The notes under the pieces were generated by a model. It was not told the origin of the DNA. It ran no database searches and saw only the letters and a program-made list of their open reading frames with translations. Shown here piece by piece: positions 7,813-16,302 of a stretch of 20,550 nt of DNA (position 1 is the first letter of the stretch; every line of letters begins with the position of its first letter). This DNA is from CAVURW01 sp963743595 (lineage in GTDB: Bacteria > Verrucomicrobiota > Verrucomicrobiia > Methylacidiphilales > UBA1321), in contig CAVURW010000193.1 in the NCBI GenBank assembly GCA_963743595.1, forward strand, positions 1 through 20,550. Reading direction: 5' to 3'. The position numbers and the translations under genes are program-made.

Positions 7813-8789
7813 TAGTGACCTGCTGCCAAACTGTCTTGGTCATCCTTCATGTGGCTGAACTGCTCGATCATGGTGATACCGGCAGGGCCAAGAATTACGA
7901 TGAACATCGAAGGGAATATGAATAGAACCAGCGGGATCATGATCTTAACTGGCGTCTTCATCGCCTTTTCTTCAGCGCGTTGACGACGCTTGGTACGCAT
8001 GGCACCCGCCTGAATCTTGATGACGTCGACCAGCGAACCACCCAACTTGGCGATGTATGTCACGGCAGTCATGAAGGACTTCAAGTCATCCACACCTACT
8101 CGCAGGGCCAAATCATTTAGCGCTTCGTTACGTCCTTTGCCGAGACGCATTTCGCGGAGTGATTGGTTCAGTTCGTCGGTTAGTGGGCCACTCGTCTTTT
8201 CAGTTACAATGGCGATTGCACCGTCCAACGCCATTCCGGCTTCCACGCTGATTGAAATCAGATCGAGCGTAAATGGCAGCGCCTTTTGAATCATAGACTT
8301 GCGAGCCGAAGCCTTTCCCTTGATATATATGCTGGGCAACTTCCAGCCCATCAATCCGCACAACAGAATGATCAGCATGTTTTCGCTGAGCAGATCCTTC
8401 GGGAACCCAGTGACGAAGATCATTACAAATATCGGAAGTGCACCCGCTAGGATGTAGGACATCAGAAGGATCTGAGCCGGAGTAACTACGTTTAGCATGC
8501 CCGCCTGGATGATGGCGACCTTCACATCGTTCATCGCTTGATCGGGCAGGATACCGCTCATGGATTTGGACAACTTGTCCAGCATTGGCAGGATTACGCG
8601 TGTGAACAAATTCTTGTTCATTTCGTCCTGGTCACGCAGGGCGATCTTGTTGTCCTTAACCTGTGTGGCTTGGTTCAAACCTTCCAACCGTTTACCGATG
8701 GACGCCGTCTCAACAGCAGGAAACAGAGCCAAAGCCATGCAAATGGGGAAGCCAACCGCACAAACAGCAAAGAGAATCCAGAAGAACAT
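7812..8789 (-). CDS. tadC: Tad pilus inner-membrane platform protein TadC
   Basis: One of the two GspF/PilC-like platform proteins of the Tad (Flp) pilus, working with TadB beneath the TadA ATPase to drive pilin assembly. The 325 residues start with a membrane helix (FWILFAVCAVGFPICMALAL). A second hydrophobic pair follows at ~105-150, then a T2SSF domain (PFTLDLISISVEAGMALDGA, EALNDLALRVGVDDLKSFM, LGGSLVDVIKIQAGAMRTKR) and a C-terminal membrane helix (VKIMIPLVLFIFPSMFIVIL). The order and length match TadC. The ATG at 8789 is 3 nt after the tadB stop and is preceded by GAGGT at 8797-8801, inside tadB's 3' end, so translation is probably coupled. It is the last gene of the Tad operon. Confidence 0.93.
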   Translation of the reverse strand: MFFWILFAVCAVGFPICMALALFPAVETASIGKRLEGLNQATQVKDNKIALRDQDEMNKNLFTRVILPMLDKLSKSMSGILPDQAMNDVKVAIIQAGMLNVVTPAQILLMSYILAGALPIFVMIFVTGFPKDLLSENMLIILLCGLMGWKLPSIYIKGKASARKSMIQKALPFTLDLISISVEAGMALDGAIAIVTEKTSGPLTDELNQSLREMRLGKGRNEALNDLALRVGVDDLKSFMTAVTYIAKLGGSLVDVIKIQAGAMRTKRRQRAEEKAMKTPVKIMIPLVLFIFPSMFIVILGPAGITMIEQFSHMKDDQDSLAAGH

Positions 8790-8792
8790 AAT

Positions 8793-9797
8793 TTATACCT
8801 CAATGTCGCAGATTTTGTAGATAACCGCACAACCAATCAACTGAAAGAAAATCCCTGCACCCAGAAGAATTGGGCCGATATACTTGGAGACAATATCAAG
8901 ACCAGGATCGGTGCGAGGCGTCCACAAGTGAGCCATGTATTGGTAATTGAGAAGACTGATTACAGTCGCAAGACCGAATGGCAGCAGTCCGACGATCGCC
9001 CCGGACATCTTGCCCTGCGTGGTCAAAACCTTAATCTGGCCCTGAATCTTAATACGCTCGCGAATCATCTCAGCGACCTGCGCCATGATGTCGGCAAGAT
9101 TACCACCGACGTTACGCTGAATCGAAAACGCGCTCATCACGATCTTTAAGTCTTCGCTAGGCACGCGGATCAACATGTTTTGGAAAGCCGTCTCAACGGG
9201 TACCCCGAGGTTTGTCTCCTTCAACAGCATCCGAAATTCCATGCCGATCGGGTTGGGCGACTCACGGCTGGCGATGTCAACACCCTGCAGGAAGGTTTGA
9301 CCAGCTCTCAGCGAGTTCGTGATCAGAACGAGGAACTCGGCGAGCTGTAAGACAAATTTAGTCACTCGAGCTGACTTCTTAAATGAAATAATTGGCACGT
9401 GGAGAAACGAAGCAAGACCTGCACCTATGAGGGCGGCCCACACAGTGTGGTTGATGAGGAAGGCGATACCGGCGACGATAACGACCAAGATAATACGAGC
9501 GGCCAAGAACTCACCCGGCTTCAGCGGAATATCCGCCTGAGTCAATTGCTTCTCCAGGTGTTCCATATAATCCTTACCCGTGAACCGGGCAAAAATTGAT
9601 TGAAAATCGATAATACGTAGAATCGACTTCTTTTCCTGGCCCAACTCGATTTCCTTGATGGTAGCTTCCGTATCGCGAGTCAAGTGCTTCAACCGCTCGC
9701 GTAAGTCCAGTTCAACTGCAGGTTTGTTCGACACGGTGTGGTAGGCCACCATGATGATCATTCCAACTATACAAGCAACGGCAACGTAGATAAGCAT
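8793..9797 (-). CDS. tadB: Tad pilus inner-membrane platform protein TadB
   Basis: Partner of TadC in the Tad pilus platform complex of the cytoplasmic membrane. The 334 residues begin with a membrane helix (MLIYVAVACIVGMIIMV), then a charged cytoplasmic stretch, two central membrane segments (~105-150: ILVVIVAGIAFLI and ALIGAGLASFLHVPII) and a T2SSF domain (LVLITNSLRAGQTFLQGVD, VPVETAFQNMLIRVPSEDLK, VGGNLADIMAQVAEMIRER). It ends with two C-terminal helices (GLLPFGLATVISLL and ILLGAGIFFQLIGC). The GxNLA/GGNLADIM motif is typical of TadB. The ATG at 9797 lies 3 nt after the cpaF stop with no independent Shine-Dalgarno that I can see, which suggests re-initiation by ribosomes finishing cpaF. 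Confidence 0.93.
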   Translation of the reverse strand: MLIYVAVACIVGMIIMVAYHTVSNKPAVELDLRERLKHLTRDTEATIKEIELGQEKKSILRIIDFQSIFARFTGKDYMEHLEKQLTQADIPLKPGEFLAARIILVVIVAGIAFLINHTVWAALIGAGLASFLHVPIISFKKSARVTKFVLQLAEFLVLITNSLRAGQTFLQGVDIASRESPNPIGMEFRMLLKETNLGVPVETAFQNMLIRVPSEDLKIVMSAFSIQRNVGGNLADIMAQVAEMIRERIKIQGQIKVLTTQGKMSGAIVGLLPFGLATVISLLNYQYMAHLWTPRTDPGLDIVSKYIGPILLGAGIFFQLIGCAVIYKICDIEV

Positions 9798-9800
9798 AGG

Positions 9801-11402
9801 TTACGGGTAATCTGGATTGTTATGATGAAGAACACTCGAATAAATTTCAACCGGAATATTCAGGTCATTAGCATTAAACTTGTGCTGGCACTTCGGGATG
9901 ATCTGTAATCCTCTCGTTACGCCGATAAGTTTCCCTTCTGGATTTACACCAGTCTGGTCATACTTAAAAATATCTTGCATGGTCACCATGTTACCTTCCA
10001 TGCCCTGGATCTCGGTGATGTAAACGCACTTGCGAGCTCCGTCGGCTAAACGGCTGATCTGAACGATCAAGTGCACGGCACCAGCGATCTGCTGACGAAT
10101 AGCCAACTGAGGCAATTCCATACCTGCCATCATGACCAGCGTCTCCAATCGGGAAATGGCGTCCCGAGGCGTATTCGCATGGGTCGTCGTCAGCGAACCG
10201 TCGTGACCCGTATTCATAGCCTGAATCATGTCCAGAGCCTCACCACCTCGGCACTCACCGATTACGATACGGTCGGGTCTCATCCGTAAGCTATTCTTGA
10301 CGAGCTCGCGAATTGAAATTTCACCCTTACCTTCAATGTTCTTCGGCTTGCTCTCCAAACGAACAACGTGCTCCTGTTGCAAGTTCAACTCAGCGGCATC
10401 TTCGATAGTGACGATCCGTTCGCCTTCCGGAATGTAAGAAGACAACGCATTCAACATCGTTGTTTTACCGGAACCGGTACCGCCCGAGATGACGATGTTC
10501 AGCGTACAATGAACACATGCCTTGAGGAACATGGCCATACTTTGGGAGAGCGCTTTGTAACCGATCAGCTTTTCCATCGTAAGCGGATTCTTACTGAACT
10601 TACGGATCGTGATCGTGGGACCATTCAAAGCCAGCGGCGGGATGATGACGTTTACCCGAGAACCATCGGGCAACCGCGCATCGCACAAGGGGCTCGATTC
10701 GTCAACGCGGCGACCGAGAGGTGAGAGGATCTTATCGATGACCCGACGACAACTTTCCACGTCCACAAACTTTACTGGCGAGAGGGTCAAACGCCCTTTC
10801 TGCTCAATGTAAATCGTCTGGTGACCATTCACCATGATCTCGGAGATCGAATCGTCTTTCAACAATTGTTCGAGAGGACCGAAACCGACCATCTCATCGA
10901 TAATATCGCCTAACAGCTTTATACGGAGCTGCCGACCAATTGGGACCTTATCCGCAGTGAGTCGCTCGTCGACCAACTCTTCGATCCGCTTTTTCAGCGC
11001 ACCTTCGTTACCTCGCTCCAACAGTTTCGGATCCAGGGATTGAACCAAAAACGGAAGCAGCTGCTTTTTAAATTGGAGAACGAACTCTTGGGCCGCATCA
11101 GGAGGCGCCGCTGAAGCCGAAGATGGCTTCGCTCCCCCATGCCCCGCGCTCACGGAAGCAGTTACTGTTAGAGGTGTGGCACCCGTCGTCAGAACTGACT
11201 GACTGGCCATAACCGGGCCCGTGATACTCAGACCACCCATGGGGACCGTACCGGGACGAGCAGGAATACCGGCTCCCGGAGGGCGAGGTGGAGCACCGAC
11301 GCCAGGGCGAGGCGGAATTGCTCCTGGACGAGGAATACCAGGACCACCGCCTGGAGGCGGTACCTGCGGTCTGTTATTACTAGGAGGAGGTGGTAACGCC
11401 AT
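9801..11402 (-). CDS. cpaF: Tad pilus assembly ATPase CpaF/TadA with proline-glycine-rich N-terminus
   Basis: Hexameric secretion ATPase of the VirB11/PulE superfamily that powers Tad pilus extension (and probably retraction). The 533 residues divide into a Pro/Gly/Arg-rich tail (1-63: repeated PPPP, PRPG, PPRPPG), an Ala/Ser linker to ~100, an N-terminal helical domain (104-190), the all-beta sensor domain (~190-270), and the RecA-like core. The core has Walker A GGTGSGKT (307-314), Asp box VTIEDAAEL, Walker B RIVIGECRGGE (378-388) and His box TGHDGSLTTTHAN (398-410). Length without the tail is that of ordinary CpaF (~430-450). The ATG at 11402 is 20 nt after the cpaE stop; its ribosome site is weak (AAGAAA). 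The tail is unusual for the family. Confidence 0.95.
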   Translation of the reverse strand: MALPPPPSNNRPQVPPPGGGPGIPRPGAIPPRPGVGAPPRPPGAGIPARPGTVPMGGLSITGPVMASQSVLTTGATPLTVTASVSAGHGGAKPSSASAAPPDAAQEFVLQFKKQLLPFLVQSLDPKLLERGNEGALKKRIEELVDERLTADKVPIGRQLRIKLLGDIIDEMVGFGPLEQLLKDDSISEIMVNGHQTIYIEQKGRLTLSPVKFVDVESCRRVIDKILSPLGRRVDESSPLCDARLPDGSRVNVIIPPLALNGPTITIRKFSKNPLTMEKLIGYKALSQSMAMFLKACVHCTLNIVISGGTGSGKTTMLNALSSYIPEGERIVTIEDAAELNLQQEHVVRLESKPKNIEGKGEISIRELVKNSLRMRPDRIVIGECRGGEALDMIQAMNTGHDGSLTTTHANTPRDAISRLETLVMMAGMELPQLAIRQQIAGAVHLIVQISRLADGARKCVYITEIQGMEGNMVTMQDIFKYDQTGVNPEGKLIGVTRGLQIIPKCQHKFNANDLNIPVEIYSSVLHHNNPDYP

Positions 11403-11422
11403 AACAATTTCTTAGTAACTGA

Positions 11423-12670
11423 CTACTTTATCGAAAGACGCTGCGAGAAGCGGGCCGAACCCAAGAGACCGCCCTTCTTGGCTTTTTCCTTGTCCTTGTT
11501 CTTATTCGACTCGTCCCAACGACAGAAGCATAGTTCTGCGAGTTTGTCGAGAACAGCTGAAATTGGCTGATGCGGTTCCGCTGTTACAATTGGCGCACCC
11601 GTATTAATTGAAAAGGTTACCGGACCGGCATTGCACGGTAGGTAAGCCGCCACAGGATGCTCCAACAGAGACTCGATTTCGCTTTCGGAAATTTCGGCTC
11701 CGATTTCGGCCTGATTCAACAACACCTTGAGTTTCTGGCTGTTAAGCTGCCGATCCTGCTTGATGTACTTGATGTAATTCTTTGAAGCTAAAAGACGGGC
11801 AACATCGCGAGTTGAGACGAAAAACACAATGTCACTGTTGTCGATCGCAGCAATCGTCGGGCCCGCCATTGCAGCACCTGTATCGATCACCGTGTACTGA
11901 CACACTTCGCGACTCGCCTTTACCAGCGCATCCCCGACATTGTAATCGAACCCGGACGAATCAAATTCCTGATTAGGACAAGCCATGTACTGAAAACCGA
12001 GTTGCGGATGCTTCGCAGTGCTATGACGAAGAAAGTCACTGTCTAACGAACCGCCCTGGTTCACGGCATCCATAATATTGTTCCGGGGGACATCGTCCAA
12101 AAAGACCGCAAAATCACCGGGATACAAACTCATATCTAACAAAAGTACGCTGTCAGTCCTCTTCGCCAAGGCGGATGCGATGTTTGTTGCGATCACCGAC
12201 TTACCAATGCCGCCACGTGCACCAACGATCGAAATAACGTAAGAATCCCCTTCGTTTCCCGAGTCCGACTTCGTGAGCCGAAACCGTTCTTCCGAACGAA
12301 CGGACGCACTCTGAAGAACCTTATTGATTTCAGAGGAAGGAACTGGTCCAACGATGACATCGCGCAACTCAAGTTGAAGCAACGTCTGCCAAACTTGGCC
12401 GCCCTCTGTACCATCCAATGCAGGAACAATATAGATGTCGGGAGCCTTCTGCTGGACTTGTGCGATGAAATCAAACCCGGTCATGTCACCCAGATTCAAC
12501 CGGACGATGAGCATCCTAGGATGCCCTGTTAGCATTGTCGTGGCAGCAAAGATCCCTTCGCGCCCCGTCTGCTTCTCGCAGATCAGGTTAAGATCGGGGA
12601 GTCCTTGCAATGCTGTTTTAATCGTCGCACAGCGCTCGACATCGTCATGAACCAGAAATACGTCAATCAT
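11423..12670 (-). CDS. cpaE: Tad pilus localisation protein CpaE/TadZ
   Basis: MinD/ParA-like protein that positions the Tad machine in the cell. Residues 1-120 form a receiver-like domain (MIDVFLVHDD, LIVRLNLGD, IVPALDG) in which the phosphorylatable Asp is Arg57, so it is an atypical pseudo-receiver, as is common in TadZ. Residues 145-370 form the ATPase domain with P-loop GARGGIGKS (150-158), LLLDMSLYPGDF, YTVIDTGAAM, VFFVSTRDVARLLASK and LNQAEIG. The signature lysine of the deviant Walker A is Arg152, while the phosphate-binding Lys157 is kept. A Lys-rich tail (388-415) ends the protein. The ATG at 12670 is 4 nt after the cpaC stop, without a visible Shine-Dalgarno. Confidence 0.92.
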   Translation of the reverse strand: MIDVFLVHDDVERCATIKTALQGLPDLNLICEKQTGREGIFAATTMLTGHPRMLIVRLNLGDMTGFDFIAQVQQKAPDIYIVPALDGTEGGQVWQTLLQLELRDVIVGPVPSSEINKVLQSASVRSEERFRLTKSDSGNEGDSYVISIVGARGGIGKSVIATNIASALAKRTDSVLLLDMSLYPGDFAVFLDDVPRNNIMDAVNQGGSLDSDFLRHSTAKHPQLGFQYMACPNQEFDSSGFDYNVGDALVKASREVCQYTVIDTGAAMAGPTIAAIDNSDIVFFVSTRDVARLLASKNYIKYIKQDRQLNSQKLKVLLNQAEIGAEISESEIESLLEHPVAAYLPCNAGPVTFSINTGAPIVTAEPHQPISAVLDKLAELCFCRWDESNKNKDKEKAKKGGLLGSARFSQRLSIK

Positions 12671-12674
12671 GAAA

Positions 12675-15284
12675 TCAGGGAAGTGTAGCAGAGTTAGAGG
12701 TAGGCACCTTTGCCTTTGGTCTTACCGTGGTTGCTACAGTCTGCCCTGCGTCTTCGCTGGTGTCAACTGACGAATGGTTTTGCACGACACTTGGTTGAGC
12801 TCCTTCGTCGGGCAAGGAAAGGGCCTGAGGAGCGGGGTGAGTGGCTGGCTGGGCATCGTTCCCAGGCGTACTCGGCGCATTTGGAGTTACTGGCGTCGGT
12901 GCTGGACTACCAGCGGGTGCTTGAGGTGCTGGAGACGGTGGCATCGGCGCCATTCCCTTAACGTCCTTCATGTCCTTCTCTGGCCGGATATCCATTTCTT
13001 TCGTGAGCACGACTGGCTTGATTTGCGGGATCATCCCAGCCTCAGACGTTAGATCCTTCATTTCCGAATACTTAGGCTTCATGAGACGATCATTATCGTC
13101 TTCACGTGCACGAATGATGTGTGGGCTCACCATAATGTAGATCTCATTGTTCTGCTCAGTATCCTGGTCAAATTTGAATAAAGCCGAGAAAATCGGAATC
13201 TTCTCGAAGAACGGAACCGATTGAATGTTCCGGGAGACCGTCCGATCAATCAAGCCAGTCAGTGTGATCGATTGTCCGTCTCGCAAGGAAGCCCGGGTCC
13301 GGGTTGTTCTCAGGAAAAAATCCGGCAATGTGATGAATTGATCGCCGTTCTGGCCAAAAGTCACCTTTTGAGGTGTTCCATTTGGGATTGAGAGCTGGGT
13401 TGAGATATTCAATCCAATCATGCCGTTCTCGTCGACAAACTTAGTGGTCTCGTCGATGAAAGGCGCCTTGCCACCGGCCTGGATTGATCCAGGTACCATC
13501 CCGATCTTTGAAGCCTCTGGACTTGTGCTGGTTTCAAGGGTGTATGTTGCCGTTCCCTGGGACACACCCGCAGCAAGTGGAAGAATTTTTTGGCCCTCTG
13601 GAGCTGTGCCACCCGCTTTATCAACGTTTAGGGGCGTCAACTCCATATTTACGCCATAGAAAAGAGGAGAAGATATAACAGTTTCGATTGGCGGAGATGA
13701 AGCAGTAACGGTAGATCCCGAGACGTAGTACTGAACCTCGCCTTCGGAATACCAACCAGGCTGTGAGTTCTGCAAGAAGACACTGCTTTCCCGGGTTTCC
13801 TTCGCGGCATTCGTTGTTGCAAACAAATGCATCGTACCGACGATCAGATTGGTCGACGTACTTTCATCAATTGCGCCTGTTGCGATTCCCACTCCCTGAG
13901 TGAATATACCACTGAAAGCGCTGAGGATAGGGTTAACCGTACCGATGCCGAATGTCGGACCGCCAGCGACAACTCCGATGCTCAATGCTGGACCTGCTGG
14001 GCCCCAGTCTACTCCCGTATTGCGAACCTTAATTTGGTTCACTTGCAGAAAGCGGAGCATAACCCGGAGTTGAATCGGATCTTTTATCGTCATGAAATTG
14101 ACAATGAACGGGCAAAATGTGCGGGCCACGCGCAGTACGCGGGCTTCTTGTAGATCATCTTCCAGGTCGCCGTAAATGAAGACCTTTTCGGGGATCGAGC
14201 GATCCCGGGTTTCTGATACTGTGGTGGTCGTGTTTTTTCTGGGTCTGGCTTCGAGTTCGTCACCGCCATTGTTTTCGCCAGCGGCGGGTGGCTCGAACCC
14301 AGCGTTCCGGATAACACCCCCCTGAGGCGTTGTGGTGCTACCCGGATTGACAAAATCCCCGGTTTGAGTATTGAATACTGTCGTTTCAGTCACCGTCGGA
14401 GTCGCGTACTTAACACGGATGGTGATGTTTTGAACACCAGAGATACGCTTGATGTTGTTGATAACCAGTTGCTCGTACTCGGAATTGTCGCTGTATCCGC
14501 CTTCGGGTTCACCCAGATTGGCGTGTACTACCACATAAGGTGTGAATTGCTTAACGATACGGACAGCATCATCCAGCTCTTCCTGAGTCGGCACTGTGCC
14601 AGTCAAGACCGCTTCGTCGTTGTCGAACGATACCGCCAAACTCCGGTAGCCCTTGGCTGTGAAGTCATTCTGGATTTCCAGGATATCGGCACCCCGATTT
14701 TCGAAGGTTGAGATGAAGTAGCGGTAGATCTGGTCTTTCACAAAGACGGTCAACGTCGTTCTCCCCGGATGCAACGCCTCAATTAGCAGTACCTTATCGT
14801 CCGTATCCGGTTGTTGAACCCTGATGATATCCTTGGAGGAAACGCTCGTACTGTCGACCGTGTAGGGAAACTCGATACGCTTCGACTCAGGGATGTTGAT
14901 ATACAGCCGCTCAGGTGCCGTTGATACCGCAATCGAATAGACAAATGACCGACCTTCGCTCGAGATCTTCAGAACAGCGTGGCCAGACGCGAGACCGACC
15001 AGTTGAAGCTGGTTCAGCGACCCCTCCACCTTGTCAATCTTGACGATGTTTTCTGGGGTGACCGTGTAGCTCTCAATTGGGCGATCCACCGAAAGGAGTT
15101 TCGCCTCGTTCAAAAACACCTCAATCAGATTGGCATCCTTGAGATCACTTGACGCTCCCGCCGGAGTGGGGGCACCCGATCCTGCTGGCTGCTGGGCATT
15201 TCCGGCAGCAGCAGCCAATAGGAGCAGGGCAGTTAATGCCCCAGCGTTACAGACCCGGCTGAATATCAGTTGGCTTAGTTTCAT
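12675..15284 (-). CDS. cpaC: Tad pilus outer-membrane secretin CpaC/RcpA, unusually long
   Basis: Forms the outer-membrane channel through which the Tad pilus exits. The 869 residues start with a signal peptide (KLSQLIFS, hydrophobic core ALTALLLLAAAA, probable cut after GNA at 30). Then comes a pilus-formation N-terminal domain (~50-125), a BON-like domain (~197-258), a second BON-like segment (~366-402), and the secretin core ending in VPFFEKIPIFSALF (690-703) and EIYIMVSPHII. A Pro/Ala/Thr-rich tail covers ~778-869. Typical CpaC proteins have 450-600 residues, so extra N-domains, a loop at ~560-610 and the tail account for the size. The ATG at 15284 is set by the signal peptide and by AAAGGG at 15292-15297; it overlaps the end of cpaB by 38 nt. 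A TTG at 15368 is rejected. Confidence 0.93.
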   Translation of the reverse strand: MKLSQLIFSRVCNAGALTALLLLAAAAGNAQQPAGSGAPTPAGASSDLKDANLIEVFLNEAKLLSVDRPIESYTVTPENIVKIDKVEGSLNQLQLVGLASGHAVLKISSEGRSFVYSIAVSTAPERLYINIPESKRIEFPYTVDSTSVSSKDIIRVQQPDTDDKVLLIEALHPGRTTLTVFVKDQIYRYFISTFENRGADILEIQNDFTAKGYRSLAVSFDNDEAVLTGTVPTQEELDDAVRIVKQFTPYVVVHANLGEPEGGYSDNSEYEQLVINNIKRISGVQNITIRVKYATPTVTETTVFNTQTGDFVNPGSTTTPQGGVIRNAGFEPPAAGENNGGDELEARPRKNTTTTVSETRDRSIPEKVFIYGDLEDDLQEARVLRVARTFCPFIVNFMTIKDPIQLRVMLRFLQVNQIKVRNTGVDWGPAGPALSIGVVAGGPTFGIGTVNPILSAFSGIFTQGVGIATGAIDESTSTNLIVGTMHLFATTNAAKETRESSVFLQNSQPGWYSEGEVQYYVSGSTVTASSPPIETVISSPLFYGVNMELTPLNVDKAGGTAPEGQKILPLAAGVSQGTATYTLETSTSPEASKIGMVPGSIQAGGKAPFIDETTKFVDENGMIGLNISTQLSIPNGTPQKVTFGQNGDQFITLPDFFLRTTRTRASLRDGQSITLTGLIDRTVSRNIQSVPFFEKIPIFSALFKFDQDTEQNNEIYIMVSPHIIRAREDDNDRLMKPKYSEMKDLTSEAGMIPQIKPVVLTKEMDIRPEKDMKDVKGMAPMPPSPAPQAPAGSPAPTPVTPNAPSTPGNDAQPATHPAPQALSLPDEGAQPSVVQNHSSVDTSEDAGQTVATTVRPKAKVPTSNSATLP

Positions 15285-16203
15285 CTTTTTTCCCTTTATC
15301 TTCTTTTGCTTTTTCTGCTTGCATGGCTTGAACTTCAGTCTCAGACTGAGTGAACCTGTTTTGAGCAAATTTCGCGTTGTCGGCGATCTGCTCAGCTGTG
15401 ATGGTCTTGGCTTTGACGATCATGTTGTCCGTCGCGGAGCGGAGAACCATCTCGTAGTGCGCACCTGGAACCGAGGAAAGGACCGAGAGAATCTGAGCCT
15501 CCTGCAACGTCACTTCGAAACAGAGCGTGATCGGCGTTCCTGGCGATGCAGCAGGAACCATCGACTCTGTTTTGTCGCTGCGAGTCTGTTGACCAGGCAC
15601 AAAGAGAACAGGAATGTTTTGCAGCAGTGCGTCTGAAGCAACGGCACCGGTCTTTGGGTCGCCGTGCACGTACAGAATGTCGACCTTGTCGCCGTCGACC
15701 AGGAAGCCGTCTGTCAAGTTATCGAATATCGGCACCGACATCGCTTTCATGCCGATGGGGATACGATCCGCAAGGCGAGGCGCTTGCTTGCCCACGTTAT
15801 TCTCAGTGAGAGGATCGCCTTCATGAATCGGGCGGAGAGCGTAGCTTTTTGTGACGGTATCGGCGTCATCCTTCGTGTAAGCTTCCTTCATCAGGTCGAC
15901 AGGCGTGTTCTTTACGATAAACATGCTGGGATCAATCAACACACCCCCATCAATGTCACGGCTCGCGTAGAGAACCGGACGCATGTTGGTGTTGATGGGT
16001 ACAGCTGAGCCTCCTTCAGGATGCTGCTTGATGTAAGCTTGCATCTGAGCATCGCTCTGATTTCGAGATTCTGCCAAGGCTGCCTGCAGTTTGGCGTCAA
16101 AGTCTGCCTGCGACTGCTGATTGTACATGTAGAAGATGACGATCGCCAAAACACCGAAGACAACCGCACCAATGAGGGGATAAGGAGTGGAACGCTTTTT
16201 CAC
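15247..16203 (-). CDS. cpaB: Tad pilus assembly protein CpaB/RcpC
   Basis: Periplasmic protein anchored in the inner membrane that works with the secretin in Tad pilus biogenesis. The 318 residues have a membrane anchor at ~10-29 (PLIGAVVFGVLAIVIFYMY), a Gln/Ala-rich coiled stretch (30-60) and a SAF-type domain from ~75 (PVLYASRDIDGGVLID, ALRPIHEGDPLTENNV). The RcpC core follows (IPIGMKAMSVPIFDNL, VDGDKVDILYVHG, ALLQNIPVLFVPGQ, ITLCFEVTLQEAQIL), then a Lys/Glu-rich C-terminal tail. The start is GTG at 16203: a TAA lies three codons upstream in frame, and any later start would remove the anchor. No good Shine-Dalgarno is seen. It is the first gene of the Tad operon. Confidence 0.93.
   Translation of the reverse strand: MKKRSTPYPLIGAVVFGVLAIVIFYMYNQQSQADFDAKLQAALAESRNQSDAQMQAYIKQHPEGGSAVPINTNMRPVLYASRDIDGGVLIDPSMFIVKNTPVDLMKEAYTKDDADTVTKSYALRPIHEGDPLTENNVGKQAPRLADRIPIGMKAMSVPIFDNLTDGFLVDGDKVDILYVHGDPKTGAVASDALLQNIPVLFVPGQQTRSDKTESMVPAASPGTPITLCFEVTLQEAQILSVLSSVPGAHYEMVLRSATDNMIVKAKTITAEQIADNAKFAQNRFTQSETEVQAMQAEKAKEDKGKKDETKPTDIQPGL
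15292..15297 (-). promoter_or_regulatory. Ribosome binding site for cpaC inside cpaB
   Basis: AAAGGG on the minus strand, 7 nt before the ATG at 15284, embedded in the Lys-rich end of cpaB. It supports the overlapping start and hence an intact secretin signal peptide. Confidence 0.55.
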
Positions 16204-16248
16204 GGTATATTATTAGTAAAGGCTGTAAGCCCTTGTTTTTACGTAATC

Positions 16249-16277
16249 TATTTAGAAATTGTTAGCCTCACCGTCAA
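16249..16277 (-). promoter_or_regulatory. Candidate housekeeping-sigma promoter of the Tad operon
   Basis: On the minus strand TTGACG (16277-16272) matches the -35 consensus at five of six positions. Exactly 17 nt later comes TAAATA (16254-16249), a weak -10. Transcription would begin near 16242, giving a leader of about 40 nt before the GTG of cpaB. The -35 is good and the -10 poor, so this is a suggestion only. Confidence 0.3.
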
Positions 16278-16279
16278 CT

Positions 16280-16302
16280 CTTTTCATTATTTTTATGAAA
16301 AG
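16280..16302. repeat. Perfect inverted repeat (8-bp arms, 7-nt AT loop) just upstream of the candidate -35
   Basis: Arms CTTTTCAT (16280-16287) and ATGAAAAG (16295-16302) are exact reverse complements around TATTTTT. The dyad ends two bases upstream of the candidate -35 hexamer of the cpaB promoter, the usual place for an activator site or an overlapping repressor site. With a low-GC stem and no following T-run in the relevant direction, it is less likely to be a terminator. No regulator can be assigned. Confidence 0.4.
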
